From an uncultured Collinsella sp. (GTDB lineage Bacteria > Actinomycetota > Coriobacteriia > Coriobacteriales > Coriobacteriaceae), in the NCBI GenBank assembly GCA_902478545.1, contig CABSLA010000005.1:4573-68572 (forward strand): a DNA stretch of 64,000 nt, written 5' to 3'. Position 1 is the first letter of the stretch. Every line of letters starts with the position of its first letter. Positions 45,493 through 55,400 of this stretch are shown piece by piece. The position numbers were made by a program, and so were the translations under genes. The notes beneath the pieces are model-generated. The model searched no databases. It was given only the letters and a program-made list of their open reading frames with translations, and had not been told where the DNA came from.

Positions 45493-45930
45493 CTACAGAT
45501 ACGGAATCGACTCGTGAATCAATTCGGCCATGTTGTGAACGATTCGGCCGCTATTCACGACTTTAATTTTAAAATCCTCGCGACCAAAGTCCATCACATG
45601 ATAGAGATTCACAACAAGCTTGCGGTCTTTCGCCATGTCGAGAATCCACTTGGCACAGTTGTCACCACAGGTAGAAGCGTTAAAAATTTGCTTACGATCA
45701 AATCTCATAAGCAGCAGCGTTTTCACGCCACCAGAAAGCTGGAGTGGGGAGATGGATCCAAGCACAGGGCTTTCGATGACGTTTTCGGAGACAACATCCG
45801 ATCGATCAACATCTTTAATTATCGAGACTGCATAGGGATCCGTAATCCAAGAAGACCGGTAAGAGTTTTTGAAATATGTCGCTGTGTTGTAAATCGCTTC
45901 TGGCATATCGCCAAAGTAGACGCTTAACAC
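45493..45930 (-). CDS. DUF4869 family protein
   Basis: Small cytosolic protein of 145 residues resembling DUF4869: it opens with MLSVYFGDMPEAIYNT and carries LSGGVKTLLLMRFD and FNASTCGDNCAKWI, then VNLYHVMDFG. I choose the GTG at 45930, about five bases after GGGAG, over the TTG at 45942, because the family begins at this motif. Function unknown. It is the first gene of a two-gene unit with the P-loop ATPase and starts just beyond the rmlA terminator. Confidence 0.75.
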   Translation of the reverse strand: MLSVYFGDMPEAIYNTATYFKNSYRSSWITDPYAVSIIKDVDRSDVVSENVIESPVLGSISPLQLSGGVKTLLLMRFDRKQIFNASTCGDNCAKWILDMAKDRKLVVNLYHVMDFGREDFKIKVVNSGRIVHNMAELIHESIPYL

Positions 45931-45975
45931 ATCCACTCCCAATCATATTGTCTTTATGGTCAACGTAATCATAAC

Positions 45976-46006
45976 GAAAGGGGCCACCAGATAAACGGTG
46001 ACCCCT
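45976..46006 (-). terminator. Terminator after rmlA
   Basis: On the minus strand AGGGGTCACC pairs with GGTGGCCCCT (one G-U) around an eight-base loop, followed by TTCGTT. It lies 20 bases beyond the rmlA stop and isolates rmlA from the DUF4869 cassette. Confidence 0.7.
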
Positions 46007-46025
46007 AAAAGAAAACAAGCTTGCG

Positions 46026-46925
46026 CTAGTACTCGCGCGGGCTGTTGACGATCTCGCCGGCGGCGACCTTCTTCAGGTGCCGCCCGTAGACCGACTTGCC
46101 GTAGGCCTTGGCGGCCTCCTCAAGCTCGGCGGTGGAGATCCAGCCGTTCTCCCAGGCGATCTCCTCGGGGACGGACACGGGCAGGTCCTGGGAGTGCTCC
46201 ACGGCGCGGACGAACTCCGCGGCCTCGTGCAGGCTCTCCATGGTGCCGGTGTCCAGCCACGCGTAGCCGCGGCCGAGGGTCACCACGGACAGCGTCCCCT
46301 CCTCCAGGTACATCTGGTTGAGCGTGGTGATCTCGAGCTCGCCGCGGGCCGAGGGCCTCACTTCGTGCGCCTTGGCTGCCACGTCGCCCGGGTAGAAGTA
46401 CAGGCCGGTGACGGCGTAGGAGCTCTTGGGTTCGGCGGGCTTCTCCTCGATGGAGACGGCCCTCCCCTCGCGATCGAACTCCACGACGCCGAAGCGCTCG
46501 GGGTCGTCCACGTGGTAGCCGAAGACCGTGGCGCGGCCCGACTCGGCGTTCTGGACGGCGCGCGTCAGGTGGCGGGACAGGCCGTTGCCGTAGAAGATGT
46601 TGTCGCCGAGCACCAGCGCGCACGGCTCGCCGGCGATGAAGTCCTCGCCGATGGTGAAGGCCTGCGCAAGGCCGTCCGGCGAGGGCTGCTCGGCGTAGGA
46701 CAGGTTCACGCCGTAGCGCGAGCCGTCCCCAAGCAGGCGCTCGAAGTTGGGCAGGTCGGTCGGGGTGGAGATGACCAGGATATCCCGGATGCCCGCCAGC
46801 ATGAGGGTGGACAGCGGGTAGTAGATCATGGGCTTGTCGTAGACCGGCAGCAGCTGCTTGGAGGTCACGAGCGTGAGCGGGTACAGGCGGGTGCCGGACC
46901 CGCCGGCGAGGATGATGCCTTTCAT
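46026..46925 (-). CDS. rmlA: Glucose-1-phosphate thymidylyltransferase
   Basis: First step of dTDP-rhamnose synthesis: dTTP plus glucose 1-phosphate to dTDP-glucose. [13 protein letters not shown] at the start, [12 protein letters not shown], and [11 protein letters not shown] are the nucleotide and metal-binding blocks. Start at 46925 (MKGIILAGG) behind AGAGGA; the longer reading adds 13 residues without support. Very GC-rich. It is divergent from the broken acyltransferase gene. Confidence 0.95.
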   Translation of the reverse strand: MKGIILAGGSGTRLYPLTLVTSKQLLPVYDKPMIYYPLSTLMLAGIRDILVISTPTDLPNFERLLGDGSRYGVNLSYAEQPSPDGLAQAFTIGEDFIAGEPCALVLGDNIFYGNGLSRHLTRAVQNAESGRATVFGYHVDDPERFGVVEFDREGRAVSIEEKPAEPKSSYAVTGLYFYPGDVAAKAHEVRPSARGELEITTLNQMYLEEGTLSVVTLGRGYAWLDTGTMESLHEAAEFVRAVEHSQDLPVSVPEEIAWENGWISTAELEEAAKAYGKSVYGRHLKKVAAGEIVNSPREY

Positions 46926-47029
46926 ATAATCCGTCCTCTGTAATCGAAAATAGTTATAAATCAAGCGGTTAGTAAGAGTTTGATATTCTTTAAGTTAAAC
47001 CTTCTCAATATTAACGAAAGAAGCAATTG

Positions 47030-47838
47030 ATGAACAACCGCAAGGACACAACCCGTAGAGACGACATAACGAACGTGAGGGCCCTTGCAATATTCCTTGT
47101 AGTCCTAGGCCACAGCATTATTCTGTATTCAAGTGCGTGGGGATATTATCCAACTGAACAAAAATCAATTCTGTTGGATAATCTCAAATTCTTAATTAAC
47201 GGAATCCAGATGCCCTTGTTCTTTTCGTTATCTGGCTTTTGTTTTTTATGGAGCTGGAATCGATCAAGCGATTTTATAAATCAGGTCATTAAAAAAGCTC
47301 AACGCTTAATTATCCCCTATATCATGATTGGAATATGTTGGCTCTTTACCATTTTGGAATACCGTCATCGAACAGGTATATCAATTTGGCAGAAGCGAAT
47401 GCGATATGGTTTGCGCTTGGCCTAACAATCCACTACTTGGAAGCAAACAAATGGTTCGAGAGTTATAAAAAGCGTAAAAGCCTATCAATAGTCCTAATAC
47501 TAGTATTCCTTGTAAACTTACTAAAACAAGTGGTGCCCCCCATTGCTTCCACCGCCCTTACTTGCATGGCGGTTGCATCAATTTATTGCGTCATCCCCCA
47601 AAAGGCAAACCTGCTAACCGAAAAGGTTAGCAAAAACAGTATGGGAATTTATCTTTTTCATTCTCCACTGGTTTACATTTCTTTTACCTACTGGGCCAAC
47701 ATAGCCCCAATGGCGATGGCAGCAATTAACCTGATTGGATTTGGATCAGTCGCCTATATGTTGACAAATCTAATTCGAGCCACAAATATGGGTTGGATAA
47801 TCGGAGAAACGCCAGGGGCGCCGCACGATAAGAAATAG
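47030..47838 (+). pseudogene. Acyltransferase-3 family gene, frameshifted and shortened
   Basis: The first frame (47030-47425) gives an O-acetyltransferase start, ITNVRALAIFLVVLGHS, with helices through LIIPYIMIGICW. The matching C-terminal half, IWFALGLTIHYL to MGIYLFHSPLVYISF, is in another frame (47335-47838). Joined, they make about 270 residues, shorter than the usual 330-350, so an internal deletion is likely as well as the frameshift near 47340-47400. Membrane O-acetylation of the polysaccharide is probably lost. A sequencing error could explain the frameshift but not the missing segment. Confidence 0.75.
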
Positions 47839-47863
47839 GAAAAGCAAAAGCCAAGAAATACAG

Positions 47864-48895
47864 CTAATTAAACTGTTTCTTCCATTTATCAATGCTTGCC
47901 CAGGGAAGGTCGATCTCCGTTTTTACGGGATGGTTAATCCAATCAGCCATCTTAAGGAGATACCCAGCCTCGCGCTCAAGAACGGGAAGTCCCGTATCTT
48001 CACCGATCTGACGGGCTCGATTATCAATTGCAATGATTAGGGAGCGATGACCTCCATTTAAACAGCGAATGCCCGCATGGAGACGCGTCCCCACATAATC
48101 AAACTCCTCGGTTTCAATTACACGATTAAGGTCTTCGATATTGGGGCCAATAACATTAAATTGCGTCAGATCGACTATTTGATCAAGACACCAATCAACA
48201 TCATGGCTTCCTTGAACCCAGATCGTTACCTTTTCGTATTCCGACGACAGCAATTCCAGCATCTTACGGTCACGTTCCGCATCGAAACAATAATCGGTAA
48301 TTGACGTAACAACGTTTTTAGAACGCTTGGAGGAAATCTCGAGTTGCTTAGATGGGGTTAACGACCACATGGTCGGACATGCGGTATTAAGAACATTCTC
48401 TATGCCAATAGAGTTAAGCCTCTTCTTAGTCATTTCATCTCGAACACTATGAAGATATTCATCGGATAGCAAGGTTTTATAGAACTTCTTTGTATAGGCG
48501 TCGATAGCATCGTCCACCCCAATGTCAGACATGCCCACGCCGAACAAAACAACATTTCTATTATTGCCCAACCGCTTGGCAAGCGCCCATTGCTGCTGAT
48601 TAGCCATATGCGTATACAGAATATTTGTGCCGCACAAGAGCTTTACGTGTTCAGGATACATTTCAAGCTCTTTGGAATAATAGTGCGTTGCCACATGGGG
48701 CAACGCACCGCCAAAGATTTGATCCGCGATACAGCCACAGGCATCCATGATCACATGGTCACCAGAGTTCTCGCTTCCCATAGCCGTATCCAAAAGGAGA
48801 TAGCGTTCTTGCTTAACACCATCGGATTTTTCATCGTGCCTGCGCGATGTCGCAGAGGCTTTAAGTAGCTGAGTCCATTGGTTAAAGCGCGCCAT
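47864..48895 (-). CDS. Polysaccharide pyruvyl transferase family protein
   Basis: Adds ketal pyruvate, an acidic group, to sugars of surface polymers. The family start LLLDTAMGSENSGDHVIM and the C-terminal GTRLHAGIRCLNGGHRSLIIA region are seen. 343 residues from the ATG at 48895 (GGAG six bases ahead); this ATG overlaps the stop of the upstream glycosyltransferase by one base (TAATG), so the two are coupled. AT-rich. Confidence 0.82.
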   Translation of the reverse strand: MARFNQWTQLLKASATSRRHDEKSDGVKQERYLLLDTAMGSENSGDHVIMDACGCIADQIFGGALPHVATHYYSKELEMYPEHVKLLCGTNILYTHMANQQQWALAKRLGNNRNVVLFGVGMSDIGVDDAIDAYTKKFYKTLLSDEYLHSVRDEMTKKRLNSIGIENVLNTACPTMWSLTPSKQLEISSKRSKNVVTSITDYCFDAERDRKMLELLSSEYEKVTIWVQGSHDVDWCLDQIVDLTQFNVIGPNIEDLNRVIETEEFDYVGTRLHAGIRCLNGGHRSLIIAIDNRARQIGEDTGLPVLEREAGYLLKMADWINHPVKTEIDLPWASIDKWKKQFN

Positions 48896-50460
48896 TAGTT
48901 TCTCCGAAATAAACGTTTGAGTAGAGCAACGTGACCGCCATCGACACCCGTCGATGCAGAAGGCTGACACGGTTCACAATATTCATCAGATAGGTTAAAA
49001 ACGGCAGACACGCTGCATGTGCCACTTTCAACCGAACGAACAACAGGACGAGCGTTGCGAGAAGGCGAAAGACAGACAAGTTGGCTTAGCTCGGCGACAC
49101 AAAGCGGATTTTTGCCGTCTTCCGCAAAAGAGTATATATGAATGCGAAGATACGCCTCTTCATCATCATTTAAAAACAGTGGAACATGCCCCGCAAAATG
49201 GCCGTCCCTAGATTCAAGACTAATCCAGCGAATATCAGACTGATCATCGGCACGCCAAACAGCCGCGCGAACATTCACAGGCATCAAAGCCGACTCAAAA
49301 CGCACAGTCAAATCAACAGAAGAAGCTTGAATGAGCGTTTGAGACATGGCAGACGATCGCAATCGAGCATCAGCAAGACGATCGCTGAGCAAGAAGACCT
49401 TACTTTGTTCTTCAGTTTTTAGTACATTCCCGAAGGCGGACTTCCCGCTAGCCAAAGATGGCTCTTCATTCAGATAACGCGTAAAGGCCTCGAAGAACAT
49501 TTCATTTTCACGCTCAATCGACGTACAGCTAAATCGATTAGGCGAATCGCATTTTGAGCCTGAAAGAGCCTCAAGAATAGAAGAAGCAATGCCACAAGCA
49601 GAGGGCTCAGCGAGGTGGATGGTGCCCTCCGGAAAGTCGAGTAGGTTATTCTCACGGTATATTTCAATTACCGAGAGCTTCGATGCAAGCATTTCGAAAG
49701 GCAGGCGAGAGGGATTAGTCACGCTCAACGATACGCCGGCAACACACTTGGCATAAAGCGAGGCGCATTCATCAGCAGTCAAGATGCCGAGGCTGCGTAC
49801 ACGTGGATCACGAATGGGAGGCATTGCGTCTTCGCCGTATAAATATACGACAACTGCATCGTCGAGCTTGAGAAGCAATTTAATTGCATCAAGCAACATG
49901 CCAGACAAACGCCGATCCTTATTGGATTGATAAATAGCACAGACGGCATACTCTCTGCTTAGATTTTGTTCCTGCGCAGTATATATATCGCTAACGCCAA
50001 AATCACAATATGGGACTTCATGCGAATAATAGGGTTCAACTTTTTTAGAAAGCCATCTGCCTATCGTTATGGGGTTTAGTTCATAACGATAACTTGCTTC
50101 GGCATTTAGATACATCTCCCCCATCGGATAGAACCAAGGTTCAAAATCCTGAATGAAGTAGAACTTATGGGCGCACATCTGCATAGATGCAAAGTGCGCC
50201 GTATTCCAAGCGGTGGCGATTACTGCAAAAAAATCCTCGGGCACACTCGGAGCCACAAGAACCTCTTTAGGCGAATAACCAAACCAATCCTTTATTTCGG
50301 TCTGAACTCTATGAGCACTTTTGTATGCTTCACAGCCCGGCATAATGTAAAAGTAGTTCTCATATCCGCGAGAATCTAGAAAGGAAGCCTTGCTGCAGAT
50401 GGTTCGAAAGCCGCCAGAACCCTTTGCCGGCGGAGATATTATCCAGGCAATTTGTTTCAT
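48895..50460 (-). CDS. Glycosyltransferase, WsaF-like (GT4-type)
   Basis: GT-B fold transferase like the rhamnosyltransferase WsaF. It opens with IAWIISPPAKGSGGFRT, has YFIQDFEPWFYPMGE, and a second domain with VVVYLYGEDA, LGILTADECASLYAKC and PFEMLASKLSVIE. After about residue 330 an extra Ser-rich and beta-rich C-terminal part of 190 residues has no clear family. With the rml genes, it probably adds rhamnose. Stop codon overlaps the next gene's start. Confidence 0.75.
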   Translation of the reverse strand: MKQIAWIISPPAKGSGGFRTICSKASFLDSRGYENYFYIMPGCEAYKSAHRVQTEIKDWFGYSPKEVLVAPSVPEDFFAVIATAWNTAHFASMQMCAHKFYFIQDFEPWFYPMGEMYLNAEASYRYELNPITIGRWLSKKVEPYYSHEVPYCDFGVSDIYTAQEQNLSREYAVCAIYQSNKDRRLSGMLLDAIKLLLKLDDAVVVYLYGEDAMPPIRDPRVRSLGILTADECASLYAKCVAGVSLSVTNPSRLPFEMLASKLSVIEIYRENNLLDFPEGTIHLAEPSACGIASSILEALSGSKCDSPNRFSCTSIERENEMFFEAFTRYLNEEPSLASGKSAFGNVLKTEEQSKVFLLSDRLADARLRSSAMSQTLIQASSVDLTVRFESALMPVNVRAAVWRADDQSDIRWISLESRDGHFAGHVPLFLNDDEEAYLRIHIYSFAEDGKNPLCVAELSQLVCLSPSRNARPVVRSVESGTCSVSAVFNLSDEYCEPCQPSASTGVDGGHVALLKRLFRRN

Positions 50461-50469
50461 TTAAAGCAC

Positions 50470-52851
50470 TCAAATCGCTTCGTAGTCAAAAGGATCGAAC
50501 TTATATAACGCTGCGCGCTTGGGATCTCGAGAAAAGTTAACGGAGAACCATGGATCTCCCTCAGAGAAACGCTCGGACCAGTTATGCAACAATCGTGCCT
50601 TATCCTCAAAATGCTTATGAGAGCGAGATTTACTATCAAGGGATTTGTCAACACATGCCATATGGTAGAGACATGCCTCTGGTGTATAAATCACTTTTAA
50701 CCCAGCTTGAGAAGACTTGAAGCAAATATCAACATCCGAATAGTCAAGAAGATACGACTCATCAAAACCACCCAGACGATTAAAATGTTCGCGTGAAATA
50801 GCTAAACAGACACCACTCACCGCCGATACATCCCTCACGGTCAATGGCAAATAGATATAGCCAGGAGAAGAGCGATGAATGCCTTGCGATAGGTTGACGA
50901 TTGATTCTCCAACATAAGACAGGCCTGCCTGCTGCACAATGCCGTCAAGATCGCACGTCATTGTTCCAACAACGCCAACATCCTCTCGTTGGGAAAAACC
51001 AACGAGAGTCTTTAGCCACAAGGAGTCTAGCGCCTGAATATCATCATGAACAAAGACGAGTTGCTCGCCATGCGCGGCAAGAGCACCGGCATTTCTCCAT
51101 GCAGATATATTAAACGGGTCATCAAGCGCGTGAACGATATGGCGACAACGAAGTCCAGAGACCGATTGTTGAACAGCGGCTTCCGCATCCTGCGAGCACA
51201 CGAAAACAACTTCAAGATCATCAAAATCGGTGTCATTGATTGAAGATACAAGAGTCGAAAGAACCGAAGGATTGCCGCGGGTGGTAACGATTAATGAACA
51301 GGACTCAGATGAAGGAACATCATAAATAGGGCTATATCTAAAAGCACGGTTATGAGAGTTGACCACAGTCGCCTTGATACCGCATCTATCAAGGTGCTCC
51401 TGAACCGCTTTTATTCCAGCAAGTGTTGCATAGGGTTTACTATCGGAATTACCCGCAGTCGAATTCTCGCTTATTCTCCAGTGATACAAGATTTTAGGAA
51501 CGTGATGGATCGTCCCACCAAGTTCGGCAATCTTCAACACCATGGCATGGTCTTGGGCGCCATCCAGCTCGCTGTTAGAAAGATCAATTCTGTCTAAACA
51601 TGCCCTTTTAACAGTAAGAAGGTGGCAAATATAATTGTTGTCACGAGCCATATCAAGACTAAAATCGGGCTTAAAAGTAGGATGAGCCAAGGACCCGTCA
51701 GGCAATAGCTTATCTTCATCACAGTAGAGAAGATTAATATCCGAATTTTGATTTAGAGCGTGTGCATACTCAAACAAGATATTCGGTTCGAGAACATCAT
51801 CATGATCGAAAAAGCAAAGGTAGTCTCCCTTGGCCATCTTGATTCCGACATTGGTGTTCTCAGTGATACCTAGATTGCCCTCAAGATCAGTAACTTTAAT
51901 TCTAGAGTCTGCAGTCACATACTCGGAGACCAAATCGCTAAGGCCATCGTAATCTGGCGTAGAGTTAACCAGGATGAGTTCCCAATTCGAATACGTCTGA
52001 GCAATCACAGAATCAGCCATATCCCTGAAGAAATTCAAGGGAGTCTTATATAGAGGAACGATGATTGAAAACAAGGGCTGGTATGCAAGTTTTATTTGTG
52101 CTTGTGCCCGCGAATCGGATCCAGTCAATCTGCGCCCAGAAAACCAGGACAAATAACGGGGTTGATCGAATGCGCACGCATGGTCCCGATCAGCCTCATC
52201 CAAAAGCTCCTTAAGCATATCTTTCTTTAGATTGATAAACGTATCTAGATGACCAGAAGCCCTGTGCATGCAAATGCACAGGCTATCCCCGACCTTAGGA
52301 ATATGAAGAGAGAAATTTATTAAACCAGGATTCGCATCGGCTATTAAGTTATTAAATAACAAAGATTCGCCAATAACGCAGGCTTCTTCATTAAAAGCGA
52401 CAATACGATCACCCTCAAGGCAATCAGTACCTGAAAGAACACCTCTAACGATTACGCTATCAACGCAGGGAATAAAGCTCTCAATTTGGATAGAAGCGAG
52501 CGCATGCACGCCAGAACGGTCAATATTGCGAAATTGTCCACAATGCTCCGCGCGCAGCAAGCCGTTAACTTTCGACTCAATCGAAAACTTGCCAGGATTG
52601 ATGCGGCGCTGATAAATTACATTATCTCCGCTAAAGAAAGACAGCGATTGGTCGACACCAAAATCGGCAAGAACAACAACAAATTCAGTCTCTGAAAAAG
52701 GAATGATTCTTGCGGGCAGAATTTGCCCATTGGGTGATTTCGACTCAACAGCATCAGGAAAAACGGATGCGGCTTCATACAGTAGATATAGCTTGCCGTC
52801 GCCACGGCAATTTAGCTTATTGTTAAATTCGGTATTAAAAACTATGCCCAT
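50470..52851 (-). CDS. Two-domain glycosyltransferase, family 2
   Basis: Large cytosolic transferase of 793 residues. A beta-rich N-terminal part (1-260) precedes a first GT-A domain (FSIIVPLYKTPLNFFRDM; metal motif FFDHDDVLEPN) and a second one (CSLIVTTRGNPSVLS; FVHDDIQAL). Tandem GT2 domains occur in rhamnan and related polymerases. I prefer ATG at 52851 (GGAAAG ten bases ahead) to the TTG at 52872, which overlaps the next gene more deeply. It overlaps nothing downstream; the WsaF-like gene begins ten bases later. Confidence 0.8.
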   Translation of the reverse strand: MGIVFNTEFNNKLNCRGDGKLYLLYEAASVFPDAVESKSPNGQILPARIIPFSETEFVVVLADFGVDQSLSFFSGDNVIYQRRINPGKFSIESKVNGLLRAEHCGQFRNIDRSGVHALASIQIESFIPCVDSVIVRGVLSGTDCLEGDRIVAFNEEACVIGESLLFNNLIADANPGLINFSLHIPKVGDSLCICMHRASGHLDTFINLKKDMLKELLDEADRDHACAFDQPRYLSWFSGRRLTGSDSRAQAQIKLAYQPLFSIIVPLYKTPLNFFRDMADSVIAQTYSNWELILVNSTPDYDGLSDLVSEYVTADSRIKVTDLEGNLGITENTNVGIKMAKGDYLCFFDHDDVLEPNILFEYAHALNQNSDINLLYCDEDKLLPDGSLAHPTFKPDFSLDMARDNNYICHLLTVKRACLDRIDLSNSELDGAQDHAMVLKIAELGGTIHHVPKILYHWRISENSTAGNSDSKPYATLAGIKAVQEHLDRCGIKATVVNSHNRAFRYSPIYDVPSSESCSLIVTTRGNPSVLSTLVSSINDTDFDDLEVVFVCSQDAEAAVQQSVSGLRCRHIVHALDDPFNISAWRNAGALAAHGEQLVFVHDDIQALDSLWLKTLVGFSQREDVGVVGTMTCDLDGIVQQAGLSYVGESIVNLSQGIHRSSPGYIYLPLTVRDVSAVSGVCLAISREHFNRLGGFDESYLLDYSDVDICFKSSQAGLKVIYTPEACLYHMACVDKSLDSKSRSHKHFEDKARLLHNWSERFSEGDPWFSVNFSRDPKRAALYKFDPFDYEAI

Positions 52852-52852
52852 A

Positions 52853-54886
52853 TCAGCAACACTTTCCAACAATTAATACAAACTCGCAAATCGCAGCCAG
52901 AACAAACGGCAATACGAGGCACACTAAAACGAATCGTTTACCATCCCCATAGACCAAGCGATCCTGGTTAAGAATAAACGAGAGGCAAGGAACCAGGAGT
53001 GGCAAAAGGTAACGACTCTGACAACCATTAACCGTCCCCAAGCCAACGGGGGTAAACGATACATAAAGTGCTGTAGCGACCAAAATCACCGTAAACAAAA
53101 ACACAAATGAGGCCCAAAGAAATTGTGCGAGACCAATATGATTCACGCTAATCGAATCGGCCGAAAAAAGCCCAAACAACAATAGGCAAACAGCTGGAAG
53201 CACCTGAACCAACCCACGGATTGCATTTACAGAAATCTGAGCAGCAAGCGATCCAAGGTATGCAAAGTTCAATGCATATCCAGAAGAGGTTATCGGATTT
53301 AAATAATAAGTTGAAAAATAATTGGCGAGTATTTCCGCGTAGCGCAATGGATCGGCGAGAATGAAAGCGATTTGCTGACCAGAGTTAACATCGGAGCCGC
53401 CTCGCATATCGCCAACGTTAGATCCGCTGGCCGTTGAAAACAAGAACGGAAGCGCAAATGAGGCAAAAGCAATCAAGCCCAAAACAAACACGGCGGCATA
53501 GTAATGAACTCGTTGCTTCGAGCCCGCAAAACGATTACGCGGAACCATAAAGAAAAGACCGATTATCGGAAAATACACAGCTTTGACTGCGAGTCCTAAA
53601 AAGGTAAATAAAAATGCGAGTGCTATATTGCGAACTGTAAATTCATTTAAATCACCCCATGCATACCTCAAAAAATAAGCAAAACCGAGAATGATAAACG
53701 AAATGAGCCATGCATCATAAGAGAAACATGACGCAAGAAAGATCGAAGTTGGCAGCATTCCCACAAAAGCAAATAGTCCCTTTTTTGAGGGCGTAACCTT
53801 GATTGCAATGGCAATTGCAAGACAGTAACTAAATAAATTGCAAATCCGAGCGAATTGAATCATAGAAGAAAAATCGAAATGCAGAAGGCGAGCGAGCCAA
53901 AGGCCAATTGCCGATGGAATATACCCAATGCTGCTAAGCGTATAAACGAATTCTTCATGCTTGTTAACTTGCACATGACCAGAAGCGATATCAGATCTAT
54001 AGGAGCCATTCAACTGCCTAGCATGCTCAAGAATTTCCGCTCGATCAAAATGGGAAAGAGGGGGCTCTTCATAGCCCTGTGCACGACGGACCGCTTCGTC
54101 AGTAAATTTAATATCCGTATCAGTTTTTTGAGTTTCAAATAAATAAGATGTCGAAAGGGCATTGGAATAGTGAATTTGATCATCCCATGAAATACCCGTC
54201 GTTATCGGAGTGCTCGCCACAAGGAAAACACCAATTGAGAATGCAGCGATAAAGAAAGCAACAGGAAGGGCAGAGTTTCTCTTTCGAATGCCCGAGCAAG
54301 CCGTGAAAACCGAAGTTATGACTACCAGCAGGAAATAAACAACAGCATTAATGAACCCATTCACGAATGCAATCGTAGAGCAGCCAAAAACAATAAAGAA
54401 TGCGATAATCAGCAGGGAAACGTAGTCGGTAGCCTTGACCCTCGCCGAAGCAGAATGGAACAACGCTTTCAGAGAAAAGCCGCTTTGGAATAAATAGAGT
54501 ATTGCGCAATAGGAAATCAGAAAAAAGAATATGAGCCGCTTTTTATTCCAGTCAGCAATATTCGAGAAATGAGAAGCCGGCGAGCCAAGAACGGTACAGC
54601 CCTCCCAGATGACCGCCACAGCAAATGCCGCAAGCAACAGGACTAATAATTGAGCGCAGCGACCAGAACAGTTGTCACGCTTTTTTTCATCATCTGAGGA
54701 AAGGAAGACACAATATGACTGCCAAATGGCAACATCTACAACGACGCAATAGAGCGCTAAAACAAACAGCTGTGAGACAGAGTGGTTCGCATAAAAGTGC
54801 TTCATGCACAGAAGCTCGACAATAAAGAGAAGAGCAACGAAGACGGCTTTCATTATTTGCTTTTGGTTTACGCATCGAGACAACAC
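52853..54886 (-). CDS. DUF2142 polytopic membrane protein
   Basis: Around 13-14 hydrophobic segments over 677 residues. The extracytoplasmic loop with GISWDDQIHYSNALS (about residue 236) resembles the DDxxHY-type region of DUF2142 and related GT-C-fold sugar transferases. It could be the polymerase or a lipid-linked glycosyltransferase of this polysaccharide, since no classical Wzy is visible; that is inference. The GTG at 54886 is used, with AAGGTG 12 bases ahead. The downstream GT2 gene starts at its stop. Confidence 0.7.
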   Translation of the reverse strand: MLSRCVNQKQIMKAVFVALLFIVELLCMKHFYANHSVSQLFVLALYCVVVDVAIWQSYCVFLSSDDEKKRDNCSGRCAQLLVLLLAAFAVAVIWEGCTVLGSPASHFSNIADWNKKRLIFFFLISYCAILYLFQSGFSLKALFHSASARVKATDYVSLLIIAFFIVFGCSTIAFVNGFINAVVYFLLVVITSVFTACSGIRKRNSALPVAFFIAAFSIGVFLVASTPITTGISWDDQIHYSNALSTSYLFETQKTDTDIKFTDEAVRRAQGYEEPPLSHFDRAEILEHARQLNGSYRSDIASGHVQVNKHEEFVYTLSSIGYIPSAIGLWLARLLHFDFSSMIQFARICNLFSYCLAIAIAIKVTPSKKGLFAFVGMLPTSIFLASCFSYDAWLISFIILGFAYFLRYAWGDLNEFTVRNIALAFLFTFLGLAVKAVYFPIIGLFFMVPRNRFAGSKQRVHYYAAVFVLGLIAFASFALPFLFSTASGSNVGDMRGGSDVNSGQQIAFILADPLRYAEILANYFSTYYLNPITSSGYALNFAYLGSLAAQISVNAIRGLVQVLPAVCLLLFGLFSADSISVNHIGLAQFLWASFVFLFTVILVATALYVSFTPVGLGTVNGCQSRYLLPLLVPCLSFILNQDRLVYGDGKRFVLVCLVLPFVLAAICEFVLIVGKCC

Positions 54887-55055
54887 GGAGCTAATTCACC
54901 TTTATCCAAATCAAGCTGCAAGGGCCCTAGAAGAATCGTTCCCAGTCGTCTGGATGACAAGTATGGGCACCAAGCACTGTTCACAACTGTAGAAAGTAAT
55001 ATAAGTAGGGACATTCACATCGAGATGATTTATACGCTAAAGCGAAACGCATAGC

Positions 55056-55400
55056 CTACTTTTCCTTCTCCCTACTTAACGCAACAGCCTGAACAAGCGA
55101 GTTTAAACGCTCTTCCTGTCGAGAGAGGCGAAGAGAATTACAGAAATCACGGACCACAAGAACGGCAATAACGTAAAGGAACACGAAGTTAGAAGCCGAC
55201 ATGAAACCAAATAGACTTGAAAGCCACATTGCAACTTGTGGAAAAACGCCCAAAATTACAAAACTGACGCTGAATAGCAGCCAAAACAGAGAATCCAAAA
55301 CTTGCATTTGGGATTTTTTTAATTTGCGCAATACGAACACGAATACCAAAACAGCGCAAACAAGAAGCAAAATACGAAGAGAGACCGGCAAATGGATCAC
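55056..55400 (-). CDS. DUF2304 membrane protein
   Basis: 114-residue protein with three membrane helices (LRILLLVCAVLVFVFVL; FWLLFSVSFVILGVFPQ; FVFLYVIAVLVV) and a charged tail with coiled-coil character. DUF2304 proteins accompany GT2 enzymes of the polyprenyl-phosphate mannose/glucose synthase type and may anchor them. Starts with GTG overlapping the GT2 stop by four bases (GTGA). Confidence 0.82.
   Translation of the reverse strand: MIHLPVSLRILLLVCAVLVFVFVLRKLKKSQMQVLDSLFWLLFSVSFVILGVFPQVAMWLSSLFGFMSASNFVFLYVIAVLVVRDFCNSLRLSRQEERLNSLVQAVALSREKEK

Noticed and set aside
47340..47420. Programmed frameshift in the acyltransferase
   Set aside because: No slippery heptamer with a following structure was seen, and the protein would also be too short, so decay is simpler.
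54887..55055. Small ORFs in the gap before the DUF2142 gene
   Set aside because: Plus-strand frames run into the antisense of the membrane gene and have no ribosome site or family resemblance; I see nothing functional in the gap.
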